From NCBI RefSeq assembly GCF_001428335.1, contig NZ_LMSG01000012.1, positions 64,659 to 128,658 of the forward strand: a stretch of DNA of 64,000 nucleotides. The letters run 5' to 3'. The DNA comes from Arthrobacter sp. Soil762. GTDB lineage: Bacteria; Actinomycetota; Actinomycetes; Actinomycetales; Micrococcaceae. Position numbers and translations under genes: made by a program. The notes under the pieces are model-generated. The model worked only from the letters and a program-made list of their open reading frames with translations, was not told the DNA's origin and searched no databases. Positions 27,045 to 34,946 of this stretch are shown piece by piece (the stretch's first letter is position 1; the number at the start of each line of letters is the position of its first letter).

Positions 27045-28676
27045 TTACTGGTCCGCTGCGGTGCCGAGCGTGACGTCGAACGTCTGTTCCTGGCCGTTAC
27101 GCAGGACCGTGAGCTTGACCTTGGAGCCGCCGGCCTGCTCGCGGACAGCCGCGGTCAGCTGGTTAGGCTCGCTGATGACCAGGTCATTGAACTTGGTCAC
27201 CACATCTCCCACCTTGATGCCGGCCTTGGCTGCCGCTGAGTTTGCCTCTACCGTGGCCACGTCAGCGCCGACGGAGAAGCCCGAGGACGAGCTGGTGGAC
27301 GACTTTTCCTTGACGCTGACACCCAGCTGGCCGTGGGATGCCTTGCCGGATTCGATGATCTCCTGCGCCACACGCTTGGCGTGGTTGATGGGGATGCTGA
27401 AGCCCACGCCGATGTTGCCGGCCGTGGACGAGGAATCGGAGCCGGCGGACGCGATGGCAACGTTGACGCCGATGATCTCGCCCTTGCTGTTGACCAGGGC
27501 ACCACCGGAGTTGCCAGGGTTGATGGCGGCATCCGTCTGGATCACATTGATGGAGATGGACCCCTGGTTCGCGGTGCTTTGGCCTTGGCCACCGTTTGGC
27601 GGCGCGAACTGGAAGCCCTGATCGCCGCCCTGGGAACTGTCGCCTTCCTTGGGTGCTGCCGAAGACGCAACGCTGATGGTCCTGTTCAGCGTTGAGACGA
27701 TGCCGTCAGTGACGGTGCCAGTGAGGCCCAACGGGGAGCCGATGGCGATGGCCGTGTCGCCGACGTTGAGCTTGCCGGAGTCTCCGAGGGTAGCAGGGGT
27801 CAGCCCGGAAGCGTCGTCCACCTTGATGACCGCAAGGTCAGAAAGGGGGTCAGTGCCCACGAGTGTGGCCTTGAGGACCTTGCCTGTGCTGGTGCGGATC
27901 TCCAGGGCTGCGTTGGCGCTCTGGCCATCCAGGGTCACCACGTGGGTGTTGGTCAGGATGTGGCCCTGGTCGTCCAGGACGATGCCCGAGCCGGTCCCGC
28001 CGGAGCTGCCGCTGGAGGCGCTGATGGTCACGACGCTGGGGGAAGCCTTCAATGCGGCCGCCGTGATGGCGTTGACATCGTCCTTGTTGTTAACAATCAC
28101 GGTCTCAGGCTGGCTGCCGCTGCTCGCGGCCGACGGCGAGCCATTGTTGAAGAGGTTGCCCGAACCGACTGTCGCTACGCCACCACCAACGAGGCCGGCG
28201 GCAAGGATGCTGGCCACCAGCGTGCCGACGCCGAACGAGGCTTTCCGGCGAGGCGCGTCGGCAGGGTTCGGGGCAGCGTTGTACTGGCCGGGAGCGTACT
28301 GACCCGGGCTGAACTGGCCTGTTCCGAACTGACCCGGGTTGTGCTGACCCGCCGAGGTTCCGGGCGCGGCCGGATGCGCTCCGTGCTGGGCGTACTGAGG
28401 GCCGGGAGCCTGTTGGCCCGGCGTCTGGTGGCTCGGTGAGTGCTGGCTCGGAGTCTGCTCGCCGTAGAACGGCTCGCGGGGAGGATAAACCGGACGGGGT
28501 GCACCAGGCAGCGGCTGCGTGGGGTCCCCGGGTGCCCCGGAGCGGTCCAGCTGCTCTGTCGGATTAGCTTGACCGGCAGCGTCACTGCGGACCTCCGAAG
28601 GGTTCTCGTCCGCATTCCGGTTCTCATCCGGATTGCGGTTCTCCGGCGCTGCACCCTGGGTTGGGTTCTCAGTCAT
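27045..28676 (-). CDS. HtrA/DegP-type serine protease with PDZ domain
   Basis: 543 residues. A Pro/Gln/Gly-rich cytoplasmic N-terminus (about 1-145, with repeats such as GQFGTGQFSPGQYAPGQY) is followed by one membrane helix (about 148-170), a trypsin-like protease domain with H245 (TNTHVV), D280 (SDLAVIKV) and S390 (NPGNSGGAL), and a C-terminal PDZ domain (about 452-540). This is the membrane-anchored extracytoplasmic quality-control protease typical of actinobacteria (PepD/HtrA-like). ATG 28676 has AGGAAG 4 bases upstream. It is divergent from the TPM/PspA pair, in keeping with a shared envelope-stress role. Confidence 0.95.
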   Translation of the reverse strand: MTENPTQGAAPENRNPDENRNADENPSEVRSDAAGQANPTEQLDRSGAPGDPTQPLPGAPRPVYPPREPFYGEQTPSQHSPSHQTPGQQAPGPQYAQHGAHPAAPGTSAGQHNPGQFGTGQFSPGQYAPGQYNAAPNPADAPRRKASFGVGTLVASILAAGLVGGGVATVGSGNLFNNGSPSAASSGSQPETVIVNNKDDVNAITAAALKASPSVVTISASSGSSGGTGSGIVLDDQGHILTNTHVVTLDGQSANAALEIRTSTGKVLKATLVGTDPLSDLAVIKVDDASGLTPATLGDSGKLNVGDTAIAIGSPLGLTGTVTDGIVSTLNRTISVASSAAPKEGDSSQGGDQGFQFAPPNGGQGQSTANQGSISINVIQTDAAINPGNSGGALVNSKGEIIGVNVAIASAGSDSSSTAGNIGVGFSIPINHAKRVAQEIIESGKASHGQLGVSVKEKSSTSSSSGFSVGADVATVEANSAAAKAGIKVGDVVTKFNDLVISEPNQLTAAVREQAGGSKVKLTVLRNGQEQTFDVTLGTAADQ

Positions 28677-28962
28677 TGGACTTCCTTTCATCCTCGTCTG
28701 CATTAACTATGTACCGTCTTGCTGGAACTGGGGCGAACGTTGGCTGGGAGCTTGCTGGGAGACCGGATTCCGCTGCCAACAGGCTCTTCTTGGGGTTTCG
28801 CTGGTGGCATATTCGCCGCCGTGGACGCACCAGGAGGTGCACCATAGAATCAAAAGGAAATGCCACAGCGACCTGCGGCTTTACACCACGCGTGGGGGCG
28901 CTGCTGCATTCTGCGACGCTTATTCGTCCCGAATCGGTGTCAGGCGTGCTGAAGGGTTGCAC
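28677..28962. other. Divergent promoter region of the HtrA and TPM genes
   Basis: 286 bases separating the two divergent starts. It contains a short inverted repeat GCACC/GGTGC (28827-28840) and a TAGAAT box at 28845-28850 that could be a -10 element for the plus-strand pair; no good -35 is visible. AT-rich patch CATAGTTAATG sits about 30 bases upstream of the HtrA-type start. No small gene is supported. Confidence 0.35.
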
Positions 28963-31014
28963 ATGCGGTCAAAGTTCAAACGTATCCTCGCCGTGATCGG
29001 CCTGACCGGGCTGACCGGGCTGCTCGCGGTTCCTGCCGGCGCGGCCTGGGCTGAACCGCCGGTCACGCTGGACCCGGTGACAAAAATTGTCGATCCCAAT
29101 GGCGTCCTGGGCGGTGACAAAGCCGAGGTTGAGTCGGCCATCAAGAAGCTGGGCACGGACCACTCAACAGTGCTGCACGTAGTAATTGTGAAGAAATTCG
29201 AAAGCCCGACCGATCGGGAAGCGTGGAGCGACGAGGTTGCCCAAAAGGCCAGCCTGGGACAGAACGCTTTGATTTTCGCGGTCGCTACCGATACAAGGCA
29301 GTATGTCCTGAATAAGCCCGGCAACAGCAAGATCACCACCGCCCAAATTGAAAACATCAAGAGCAAAGCCATTGGCCCGCAGCTGGCGAACGACAACTAC
29401 TCCCAAGCCGCCATCAATGCCGCAGCAGCCATCGGCGATGCAGCAGGCGGTGGCAGCGGCAACGTCCCCGGTGACGGCGCCGGGGCTGCGGTCCTGGTAG
29501 GAACGGGTATTGCAGTTGCCGGTGGGGCCGGCGCGTACCTTTACTTCCGCAACAAGCGCAAGAAGGCTGCTTTGGCATCCAGCGCCAGCTACGGCCCCCA
29601 GGGCGCCGAGCTCGATCCGCTGGCTTCGCTCAGCATCGAGGAACTCCGCCGCAAGAGCGGCTCGCTGATCATCGAGGCGGACGACGCCATCAAGTCCAGC
29701 GAGCAGGAACTCGGCTTCGCAGAGGCCCAGTACGGCGATGCCGCGGTGGGAAACTTCACCAAGGCCCTGGCCGAAGCCAAAGCCCACATGTCCGAATCTT
29801 TCAAGCTCCAGCAGCAGCTTGACGACCACATCCCGGACACGGAAGAACAGCAACGCAGCTGGCTCGGCGAAATCATCCGCCGTTCAGAGGCGGCACTCGG
29901 CTCGCTCCAGGAGCAGAAGGCCGACTTCGACTCACTCCGGGAGCTCGAGAAGAATGCCCCGCAGGCACTGGCAGCCATCAGCGCCGGAGCCCACGACGCC
30001 GACGCCAAGATCGCCAGCGCCGAACAGTCACTGACGGCTTTGCGCGCCAAGTACGCGGACAGCGCCCTGGTTCAGGTCGCTGACAACATCACCCAGGCCA
30101 AGGAACGGCTGGCCTTTGTGCAGAATGCCACTGCCACTGCACAGGAGAAGCTCACGGCCGGTGAAGGCAGCCTCGCCGCGGTCGCCGTGCGGGCGTCTGA
30201 AGAGAGCCTGCACCAGACCAACGTTCTGCTGGACGCCATCGCCAAGGTGTCCACAAGCCTGGACGAGGCCCGCAACGGCCTGGAGGCGGCTGTCGTCGAA
30301 ACCTCCCAGGACCTCGCGCAGGCGAAGGCCATGATTCAGTCCGGCGAACACCCCGAACTCGCCGGCCCGGTCGCCGGCGTTGAAGCCGCTCTGGGCCAGG
30401 TCAAAGCCGAAATCCAGGGCGGGAAAATCGATCCCATCGCCACCCTGCAGCGCGTTGAAACAGCACACCAGGCACTGGACCAGTCCCTCACCGGCATCCG
30501 GAACCAGCAGGACCAGGCCCGCCGCGCGCAGGCGTCTCTGCAGCAGACCATCATGTCGGCGCAGGCCCAGATCAGTGCCACGTCGGACTACATCACCGCC
30601 CGTCGTGGCGGGGTGGGCACCGAGGCCCGCACGCGGCTCGCCGAGTCCCAGCGCAACCTCGACTACGCACTGTCCATCTCGCGCAACGATCCCGTTACTG
30701 CCCTCACATACGCCCAGCAGGCCCACGCCCTCGCGGCCCAGGCAGCGCAACTCGCCCAGGCTGACGTCGACAACTTTGGTGGCTACGCCAACCAGGGCTT
30801 CGGCGGCGGTGGCATGTTCGGCGGGCGCGGCGGAGGCGGTGGCGGCCTCGGTGGCGCCATCCTTGGCGGTATCCTCATCAACTCCATCCTCAACGGCGGC
30901 AGCGGCGGCGGCTGGGGTGGAGGCCACAGCGACGGCGGGGGCTGGGGCGGTGACTCCGGCGGCGGCGATATGGGCGGCGGCTGGGGCGGCGATTCCGGCG
31001 GCGGGGACTTCTGA
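28963..31014 (+). CDS. TPM-domain coiled-coil protein with Gly-rich tail
   Basis: 683 residues. A signal peptide (about 1-30, cleavage near AWA/EPP) leads to an extracytoplasmic TPM domain (about 40-150: NALIFAVATDTRQYVL), then a membrane helix (about 174-196) and a long Ala/Gln/Glu-rich, coiled-coil region of roughly 400 residues. The last 75 residues (from about 606) are Gly/Trp-rich low complexity. The layout matches YgcG/TPM-type membrane proteins. ATG 28963 has GAAGGG 6 bases upstream; the open frame reaches back to 28633 through a region without protein character. It is followed by pspA 110 bases downstream. Function unknown; coiled coil and neighbour suggest a membrane-stress role. Confidence 0.85.
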   Translation: MRSKFKRILAVIGLTGLTGLLAVPAGAAWAEPPVTLDPVTKIVDPNGVLGGDKAEVESAIKKLGTDHSTVLHVVIVKKFESPTDREAWSDEVAQKASLGQNALIFAVATDTRQYVLNKPGNSKITTAQIENIKSKAIGPQLANDNYSQAAINAAAAIGDAAGGGSGNVPGDGAGAAVLVGTGIAVAGGAGAYLYFRNKRKKAALASSASYGPQGAELDPLASLSIEELRRKSGSLIIEADDAIKSSEQELGFAEAQYGDAAVGNFTKALAEAKAHMSESFKLQQQLDDHIPDTEEQQRSWLGEIIRRSEAALGSLQEQKADFDSLRELEKNAPQALAAISAGAHDADAKIASAEQSLTALRAKYADSALVQVADNITQAKERLAFVQNATATAQEKLTAGEGSLAAVAVRASEESLHQTNVLLDAIAKVSTSLDEARNGLEAAVVETSQDLAQAKAMIQSGEHPELAGPVAGVEAALGQVKAEIQGGKIDPIATLQRVETAHQALDQSLTGIRNQQDQARRAQASLQQTIMSAQAQISATSDYITARRGGVGTEARTRLAESQRNLDYALSISRNDPVTALTYAQQAHALAAQAAQLAQADVDNFGGYANQGFGGGGMFGGRGGGGGGLGGAILGGILINSILNGGSGGGWGGGHSDGGGWGGDSGGGDMGGGWGGDSGGGDF

Positions 31015-31124
31015 CCATCAAAGGCTAGGCGCCGACAGGAACGAACCTGCCGGCGAAAAGAAGCGATACAACAACTGTTCACTGATCTCAGTGGCCACCA
31101 TTGAGCAGGACGAAAGGTAACACC

Positions 31125-31910
31125 ATGGTTAAGCAGTCCATTTTCGGCCGGATCGCACAGCTGGCAAAGGCAAACATCAACACTTTGCTGGACAACGCTG
31201 AGGATCCGCAGAAGATGCTGGACCAGATGGTCCGGGACTACACAAACAACATTGCGGAGGCCGAATCCGCAGTGGCCCAGACCATCGGCAACCTGCGTAT
31301 GCTCCAGGATGACTACCGCGAGGACATCAAGAATGCCCAGGACTGGGGCAACAAGGCCCTCGCCGCGTCCCGCAAGGCTGACGAATACCGCAGCGCCGGC
31401 GACAGCGTTGACGCCGAGAAGTTCGACAACCTCGCCAAGGTAGCCCTGCAGCGCCAGATGTCCGCGGAAAGCGAAGCCAAGGGTGCTGAGCCCAGCATCG
31501 CCTCGCAGACCGAGGTCGTGGACAAGCTCAAGTCAGGCCTGGACCAGATGAAAGGCAAGCTCAACGAGCTGACCAGCAAGCGCAACGAGCTGGTTGCACG
31601 CTCCAAGACTGCAGCGGCGCAGTCCCAGGTGCACGATGCCATTAAGAGCATCGACTTCATGGATCCCACCAGCGAAGTTGGCCGCTTCGAAGAGAAGATC
31701 CGCCGCGAAGAGGCCAAGGTCCGCGGACAGCAGGAGCTTGCCGCGTCGAGCCTGGACGCCCAGTTCAACCAGCTGGAAGACCTCGGCGAGCAGGTGGAAA
31801 TCGAAGCACGTCTGGCAGCCCTGAAGTCCGGCGGGGCCAAGCCGGCCATCGGCGCTTCCGGCACGCGGTCCGAGTCCACGGTCGACGAAGCCGACTTCGA
31901 CAAGCTGTAG
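31125..31910 (+). CDS. pspA: PspA/IM30 (Vipp1) family protein
   Basis: 261 residues, nearly all helical: SIFGRIAQLAKANINTLLDN and AEDPQKMLDQMVRDYTNNI begin the PspA core, followed by long coiled coils ending in EVGRFEEKIRREEAKVRGQQE. PspA/IM30 proteins assemble into membrane-bound ESCRT-III-like rods or rings that protect membrane integrity. ATG 31125 has AAAGG 7 bases upstream; a GTG further upstream is not supported. It is the second gene of the TPM-PspA pair and ends before a strong stem-loop (31943-31971). Confidence 0.94.
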   Translation: MVKQSIFGRIAQLAKANINTLLDNAEDPQKMLDQMVRDYTNNIAEAESAVAQTIGNLRMLQDDYREDIKNAQDWGNKALAASRKADEYRSAGDSVDAEKFDNLAKVALQRQMSAESEAKGAEPSIASQTEVVDKLKSGLDQMKGKLNELTSKRNELVARSKTAAAQSQVHDAIKSIDFMDPTSEVGRFEEKIRREEAKVRGQQELAASSLDAQFNQLEDLGEQVEIEARLAALKSGGAKPAIGASGTRSESTVDEADFDKL

Positions 31911-31942
31911 CCAGCCGCGTCCGCCGCTGAGCGGGCAGCAGG

Positions 31943-31971
31943 GGGCCGGGGTTCATCACGAACCCCGGCCC
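31943..31971 (+). terminator. Terminator stem-loop after pspA
   Basis: GGGCCGGGGTTC (31943-31954) pairs perfectly with GAACCCCGGCCC (31960-31971) around a 5-base loop, 33 bases after the pspA stop. There is no U-run, as is common for GC-rich actinobacterial terminators. Confidence 0.6.
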
Positions 31972-32040
31972 TAGCCATGTCCGGACAGAGACCTGCAAAC
32001 GACCGTGCGACTGCTGTCGCGGATGTGTAGCGTGGAGGCC

Positions 32041-33516
32041 ATGGTCTCCCCCGTTGCGTCCTCCATCGTCTGGCTCCGTGATGACCTTCGACTGGACGAT
32101 AACCCCGCTCTGTCCCACGCCGCCGAACTCGGCTTACCGCTCACGGTGGTCTACATTCTCGACGAGGAATCCCCCGGAATCCGTCCCCTGGGAGGCGCGG
32201 CCCGCTGGTGGCTGCACCACTCGCTGACTTCGTTGGCGGGGGCGCTTGCTGAGGCCGGTTCCGCACTCATCCTCAGGCGCGGACCTGCCAGCCGTGTGAT
32301 CCGGGACCTGGCCGCGGAGACCGGCGCGCGGCAGGTGCTGTGGAACCGCCGCTACGGCGGTCCCGAGCGGTCCCTGGACGCGGAGATCAAGGCCTGGGCG
32401 GCGGGGAACGGCATCGAAGCCGCCAGCTTCCAGGCCAACCTGCTGTTCGAGCCGTGGACCATCACCACCGGCAGCGGCGGCCCCTATAAGGTGTTCACGC
32501 CCTACTGGCGGGCCTGCACAGCGTCCGGCGAGCCCCGTCCGCCGCTGGATGCGCCGGCCCGCCTGCCCTCCCCGGCCGTCGCCGGTTCGATGAAGCAGGC
32601 CTGCAGCGACGCGCTGACAGAGTGGTCGCTGCTGCCCGTGTCCCCGGACTGGAGCGGCGGACTGGCTGAGACCTGGGAACCCGGGGAGGCCGGAGCGCAC
32701 AGCAGGCTTGAGGACTTCCTGGACGGGCCCGCACAGGACTACAGCTCTGGGCGGGACATTCCCGGCGTGGAAGGCACTTCCAGGCTGTCCCCGCACCTCC
32801 GTTTTGGTGAAATCAGCCCGTTCCGGGTCTGGCACGAGCTCCGCCGCCACTTCCCCCGCGAGGCGACGCCCGATGTCGGGATCTTCCGGTCCGAGCTGGG
32901 CTGGCGGGAGTTCTGCTGGCAACTGCTTTACGCCAATCCCCAGCTGGCTACCCGAAACTACCGGCCCGACTTCGACCGCTTCGAATGGCAGCAGCCCACC
33001 GCCGCGGAACTGGAGGCGTGGGAAAAGGGCTTGACCGGCTATCCGCTGGTGGATGCGGGGATGCGGCAGCTCTGGCAGACCGGTTGGATGCATAACCGGG
33101 TCCGGATGGCGGCGGCGTCATTCCTCGTCAAGAATCTCCTGGCCGACTGGCGTCTGGGTGAGGCGTGGTTCTGGGACACCCTGGTGGATGCCGATGCAGC
33201 CAGCAACCCCGCCAACTGGCAATGGGTTGCAGGCTCGGGCGCCGACGCGTCCCCGTACTTCCGGATCTTCAATCCTGTCACGCAGAGCAAGAAGTTCGAC
33301 GCCGACGGCCGGTACCTTCGCGAGTTCATTCCGGAACTCGCCTACATGGACCGCAGAGCCATCCACGAACCGTGGAAGCAGCCCGATGTCCAGGGCTACC
33401 CCGCGCCCGTGGTGGGACTCCCCGAGTCCAGGGAGCGTGCGCTGGCCACCTACCAGAGGCTTCGGGAGGACCGGCAAGGCCAGGACAACGTCACCGGCCC
33501 GGAAATTAGCGGCTGA
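32041..33516 (+). CDS. phrB: Deoxyribodipyrimidine photo-lyase
   Basis: 491 residues. N-terminal antenna domain (SSIVWLRDDLRLDDNPAL) and C-terminal FAD-binding helical domain with GWMHNRVRMAAASFLVKNL, WQWVAGSGADASPYFRIFNP and FDADGRYLREF. It repairs cyclobutane pyrimidine dimers with blue light. ATG 32041 has GGAGG 5 bases upstream; an upstream ATG at 32005 is possible. The stop lies inside an 11-base overlap with the converging cytochrome gene. Confidence 0.95.
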   Translation: MVSPVASSIVWLRDDLRLDDNPALSHAAELGLPLTVVYILDEESPGIRPLGGAARWWLHHSLTSLAGALAEAGSALILRRGPASRVIRDLAAETGARQVLWNRRYGGPERSLDAEIKAWAAGNGIEAASFQANLLFEPWTITTGSGGPYKVFTPYWRACTASGEPRPPLDAPARLPSPAVAGSMKQACSDALTEWSLLPVSPDWSGGLAETWEPGEAGAHSRLEDFLDGPAQDYSSGRDIPGVEGTSRLSPHLRFGEISPFRVWHELRRHFPREATPDVGIFRSELGWREFCWQLLYANPQLATRNYRPDFDRFEWQQPTAAELEAWEKGLTGYPLVDAGMRQLWQTGWMHNRVRMAAASFLVKNLLADWRLGEAWFWDTLVDADAASNPANWQWVAGSGADASPYFRIFNPVTQSKKFDADGRYLREFIPELAYMDRRAIHEPWKQPDVQGYPAPVVGLPESRERALATYQRLREDRQGQDNVTGPEISG

Positions 33517-34438
33517 CTTTGCCCATCAGGGAGGCGATGGGGCGAAGGAAGAGGGGACGTGCCAGGAACCAGGCTGCCACCATGGCTGCCACCGAGGCGA
33601 CGAAGACCCAGAAGCCGAACCAGCCGGCGTCGTCGCTGCCGCCGTACATGTGGTTCAGGTTCCGCAATGCACCGGTGGCGAGCACCAGGAAAACATGCAC
33701 CACGATGAACGCCACGAAATAGATCATGACCGGAAAGTGGATGGCCCGCGCGAGCTCAATGGGGTAGGCCTTATTGAGAGCCGTGGCCTTCTTGGGCCAT
33801 GCGGAGGACGTCCGAATACCGGAGATGAAGGCAAGCGGTGCGGCGATGAAGACCGTGGCGAAATACGTCAGCAGCTGCAGCGCGTTGTAGTTGACCCAGC
33901 CGTTGTCAGTGGGCCAGTTCAACGAGGCGTACTGAAGCGCCGCGGAGAGGGCATTGGGGATAACGTCCCAGCTCGTGGGCACGATCCGCGTCCATTGGCC
34001 GGTGGCGAACAGCAGGATGGCGAACACCAGGCCGTTGAGGACCCAGAGCACGTCCAGCGTCAGGTGCAGCCAAAGCTCCAAGGTGATCTTGGTGGGCGCA
34101 TTCCTGGTCTTGATCAGGCCCTTGTTGTTGCGCGTCCAGTGGCCGCTGGGCCGCGTGGTGGTCCGCACCTGCCAGCCGGTCCTGATGATGAGCAGCAGGA
34201 AGAAGCCGTTCAGGAAGTGCTGCCAGGCCAGCCACGCCGGGAATCCCACAGGCGCGCCGTCAGGCAGTTCCGAATGGCCCGGATAGTCAGCCAGGAACGA
34301 GGCCACCGCAGGAAGGCCGGTCATCCACTTGGCCAGCAGCACCACGAGCACCAGCACTACGAGCGCGGCAGGAACACCCCAGTAGAGTCTTGACCGCTTG
34401 CTCGTCGAGGAGCCGGGCTTCTTCGTGGGTGTGGACAT
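33506..34438 (-). CDS. Cytochrome b/b6-domain membrane protein
   Basis: 310 residues with about six hydrophobic helices. Histidines at helix ends (AWQHFLNGFF, LELWLHLTLDVLWVL, RAIHFPVMIYFVAF, VVHVFLVL) suit two b-heme ligand pairs as in cytochrome b561/Ni-hydrogenase-type subunits. ATG 34438 begins MSTPTKKPGSS with GAGAGG 11 bases upstream; the frame extends to 34525 without protein character. It is the only redox-membrane gene here, so its molybdopterin or other soluble partner lies elsewhere. It overlaps the photolyase 3' end by 11 bases. Confidence 0.85.
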   Translation of the reverse strand: MSTPTKKPGSSTSKRSRLYWGVPAALVVLVLVVLLAKWMTGLPAVASFLADYPGHSELPDGAPVGFPAWLAWQHFLNGFFLLLIIRTGWQVRTTTRPSGHWTRNNKGLIKTRNAPTKITLELWLHLTLDVLWVLNGLVFAILLFATGQWTRIVPTSWDVIPNALSAALQYASLNWPTDNGWVNYNALQLLTYFATVFIAAPLAFISGIRTSSAWPKKATALNKAYPIELARAIHFPVMIYFVAFIVVHVFLVLATGALRNLNHMYGGSDDAGWFGFWVFVASVAAMVAAWFLARPLFLRPIASLMGKVSR

Positions 34439-34526
34439 CGAACAACATTCCTCTCGAGAATGACTGACCAGGTGCTCAAATGGCTTTGCGAACGAGAATA
34501 CTAGGAACCAGGTGTAATCGGGCAAA

Positions 34527-34565
34527 AGAAGACCCCGGCCGGCGTCATGCCGGTCGGGGTCTTCT
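34527..34565 (-). terminator. Terminator of initiator tRNA copy 1
   Basis: AGAAGACC...GCCGGC on the minus strand forms a 17-base imperfect stem (34527-34543 with 34549-34565) with a G-T mismatch, followed on the minus strand by TTCTTTTGCC. It sits 4 bases beyond the CCA end of the downstream tRNA gene. Confidence 0.75.
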
Positions 34566-34571
34566 ACATGG

Positions 34572-34645
34572 TTGCGGGGACAGGATTTGAACCTGTGACC
34601 TCTGGGTTATGAGCCCAGCGAGCTACCGAACTGCTCCACCCCGCG
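34572..34645 (-). tRNA. Initiator tRNA-fMet (CAU), copy 1
   Basis: 74 bases. The anticodon loop is CTCATAA with CAU, flanked by the three-G/three-C stem GGG/CCC that marks an initiator, and the acceptor end has a C1/A72 mismatch, another initiator hallmark. The T-arm GGTTCAAATCC is present. The genome encodes the 3' CCA (34569-34571). Differs from copy 2 only in flanks. Confidence 0.96.
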
Positions 34646-34656
34646 TCGCAAGATCA

Positions 34657-34685
34657 ACACTACCGTACTTTGGAGTAGGTTAAAA
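34657..34685 (-). promoter_or_regulatory. Promoter candidate of tRNA copy 1
   Basis: TAGTGT -10 (34657-34662) is 11 bases before the mature tRNA; a weak TTTTAA sits 17 bases further upstream (34680-34685). The stretch between -10 and tRNA is the same as in copy 2. Confidence 0.4.
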
Positions 34686-34750
34686 CCAATCGTGATTGAG
34701 TGTCCCCACGACGCCGAGGTTGCCTGCCTGGGACAGGTCCGCTTAAACCA

Positions 34751-34786
34751 AAAAGTCCGGATTCTGTTTCCAGAATCCGGACTTTT
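34751..34786 (-). terminator. Terminator of initiator tRNA copy 2
   Basis: Perfect 16-base stem: 34751-34766 with 34771-34786 around a 4-base loop, followed on the minus strand by TTTTTGGTTT. It begins 6 bases after tRNA copy 2. A textbook Rho-independent terminator. Confidence 0.85.
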
Positions 34787-34792
34787 CGCCAG

Positions 34793-34866
34793 TTGCGGGG
34801 ACAGGATTTGAACCTGTGACCTCTGGGTTATGAGCCCAGCGAGCTACCGAACTGCTCCACCCCGCG
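34793..34866 (-). tRNA. Initiator tRNA-fMet (CAU), copy 2
   Basis: 74 bases, sequence identical to copy 1, including C1/A72 mismatch and GGG/CCC anticodon stem. Its 3' flank reads CT instead of CCA, so CCA must be added enzymatically. The copies are 221 bases apart, each with its own terminator. Confidence 0.96.
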
Positions 34867-34877
34867 TCGCAAGATCA

Positions 34878-34906
34878 ACTCTACCGTCCGGTGAACGGGA
34901 GGCCAA
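34878..34906 (-). promoter_or_regulatory. Promoter of tRNA copy 2
   Basis: TTGGCC (34901-34906), 17 bases, TAGAGT (34878-34883), ending 11 bases before the mature tRNA. Good spacing for a sigma-70-type stable-RNA promoter. Confidence 0.55.
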
Positions 34907-34946
34907 ATCCTGGTGGCGTGATGTGCGTCTCGCTGGGTCAAACGCC

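Noticed and set aside
28633..28962. Upstream extension of the TPM gene by 110 codons
   Set aside because: It would run through the divergent promoter region and put the signal peptide internally; ATG 28963 has a good ribosome site.
30780..31014. Gly/Trp-rich codon repeats as a CRISPR or tandem DNA repeat
   Set aside because: The units are irregular and in frame; they encode the Gly-rich tail of the TPM protein.
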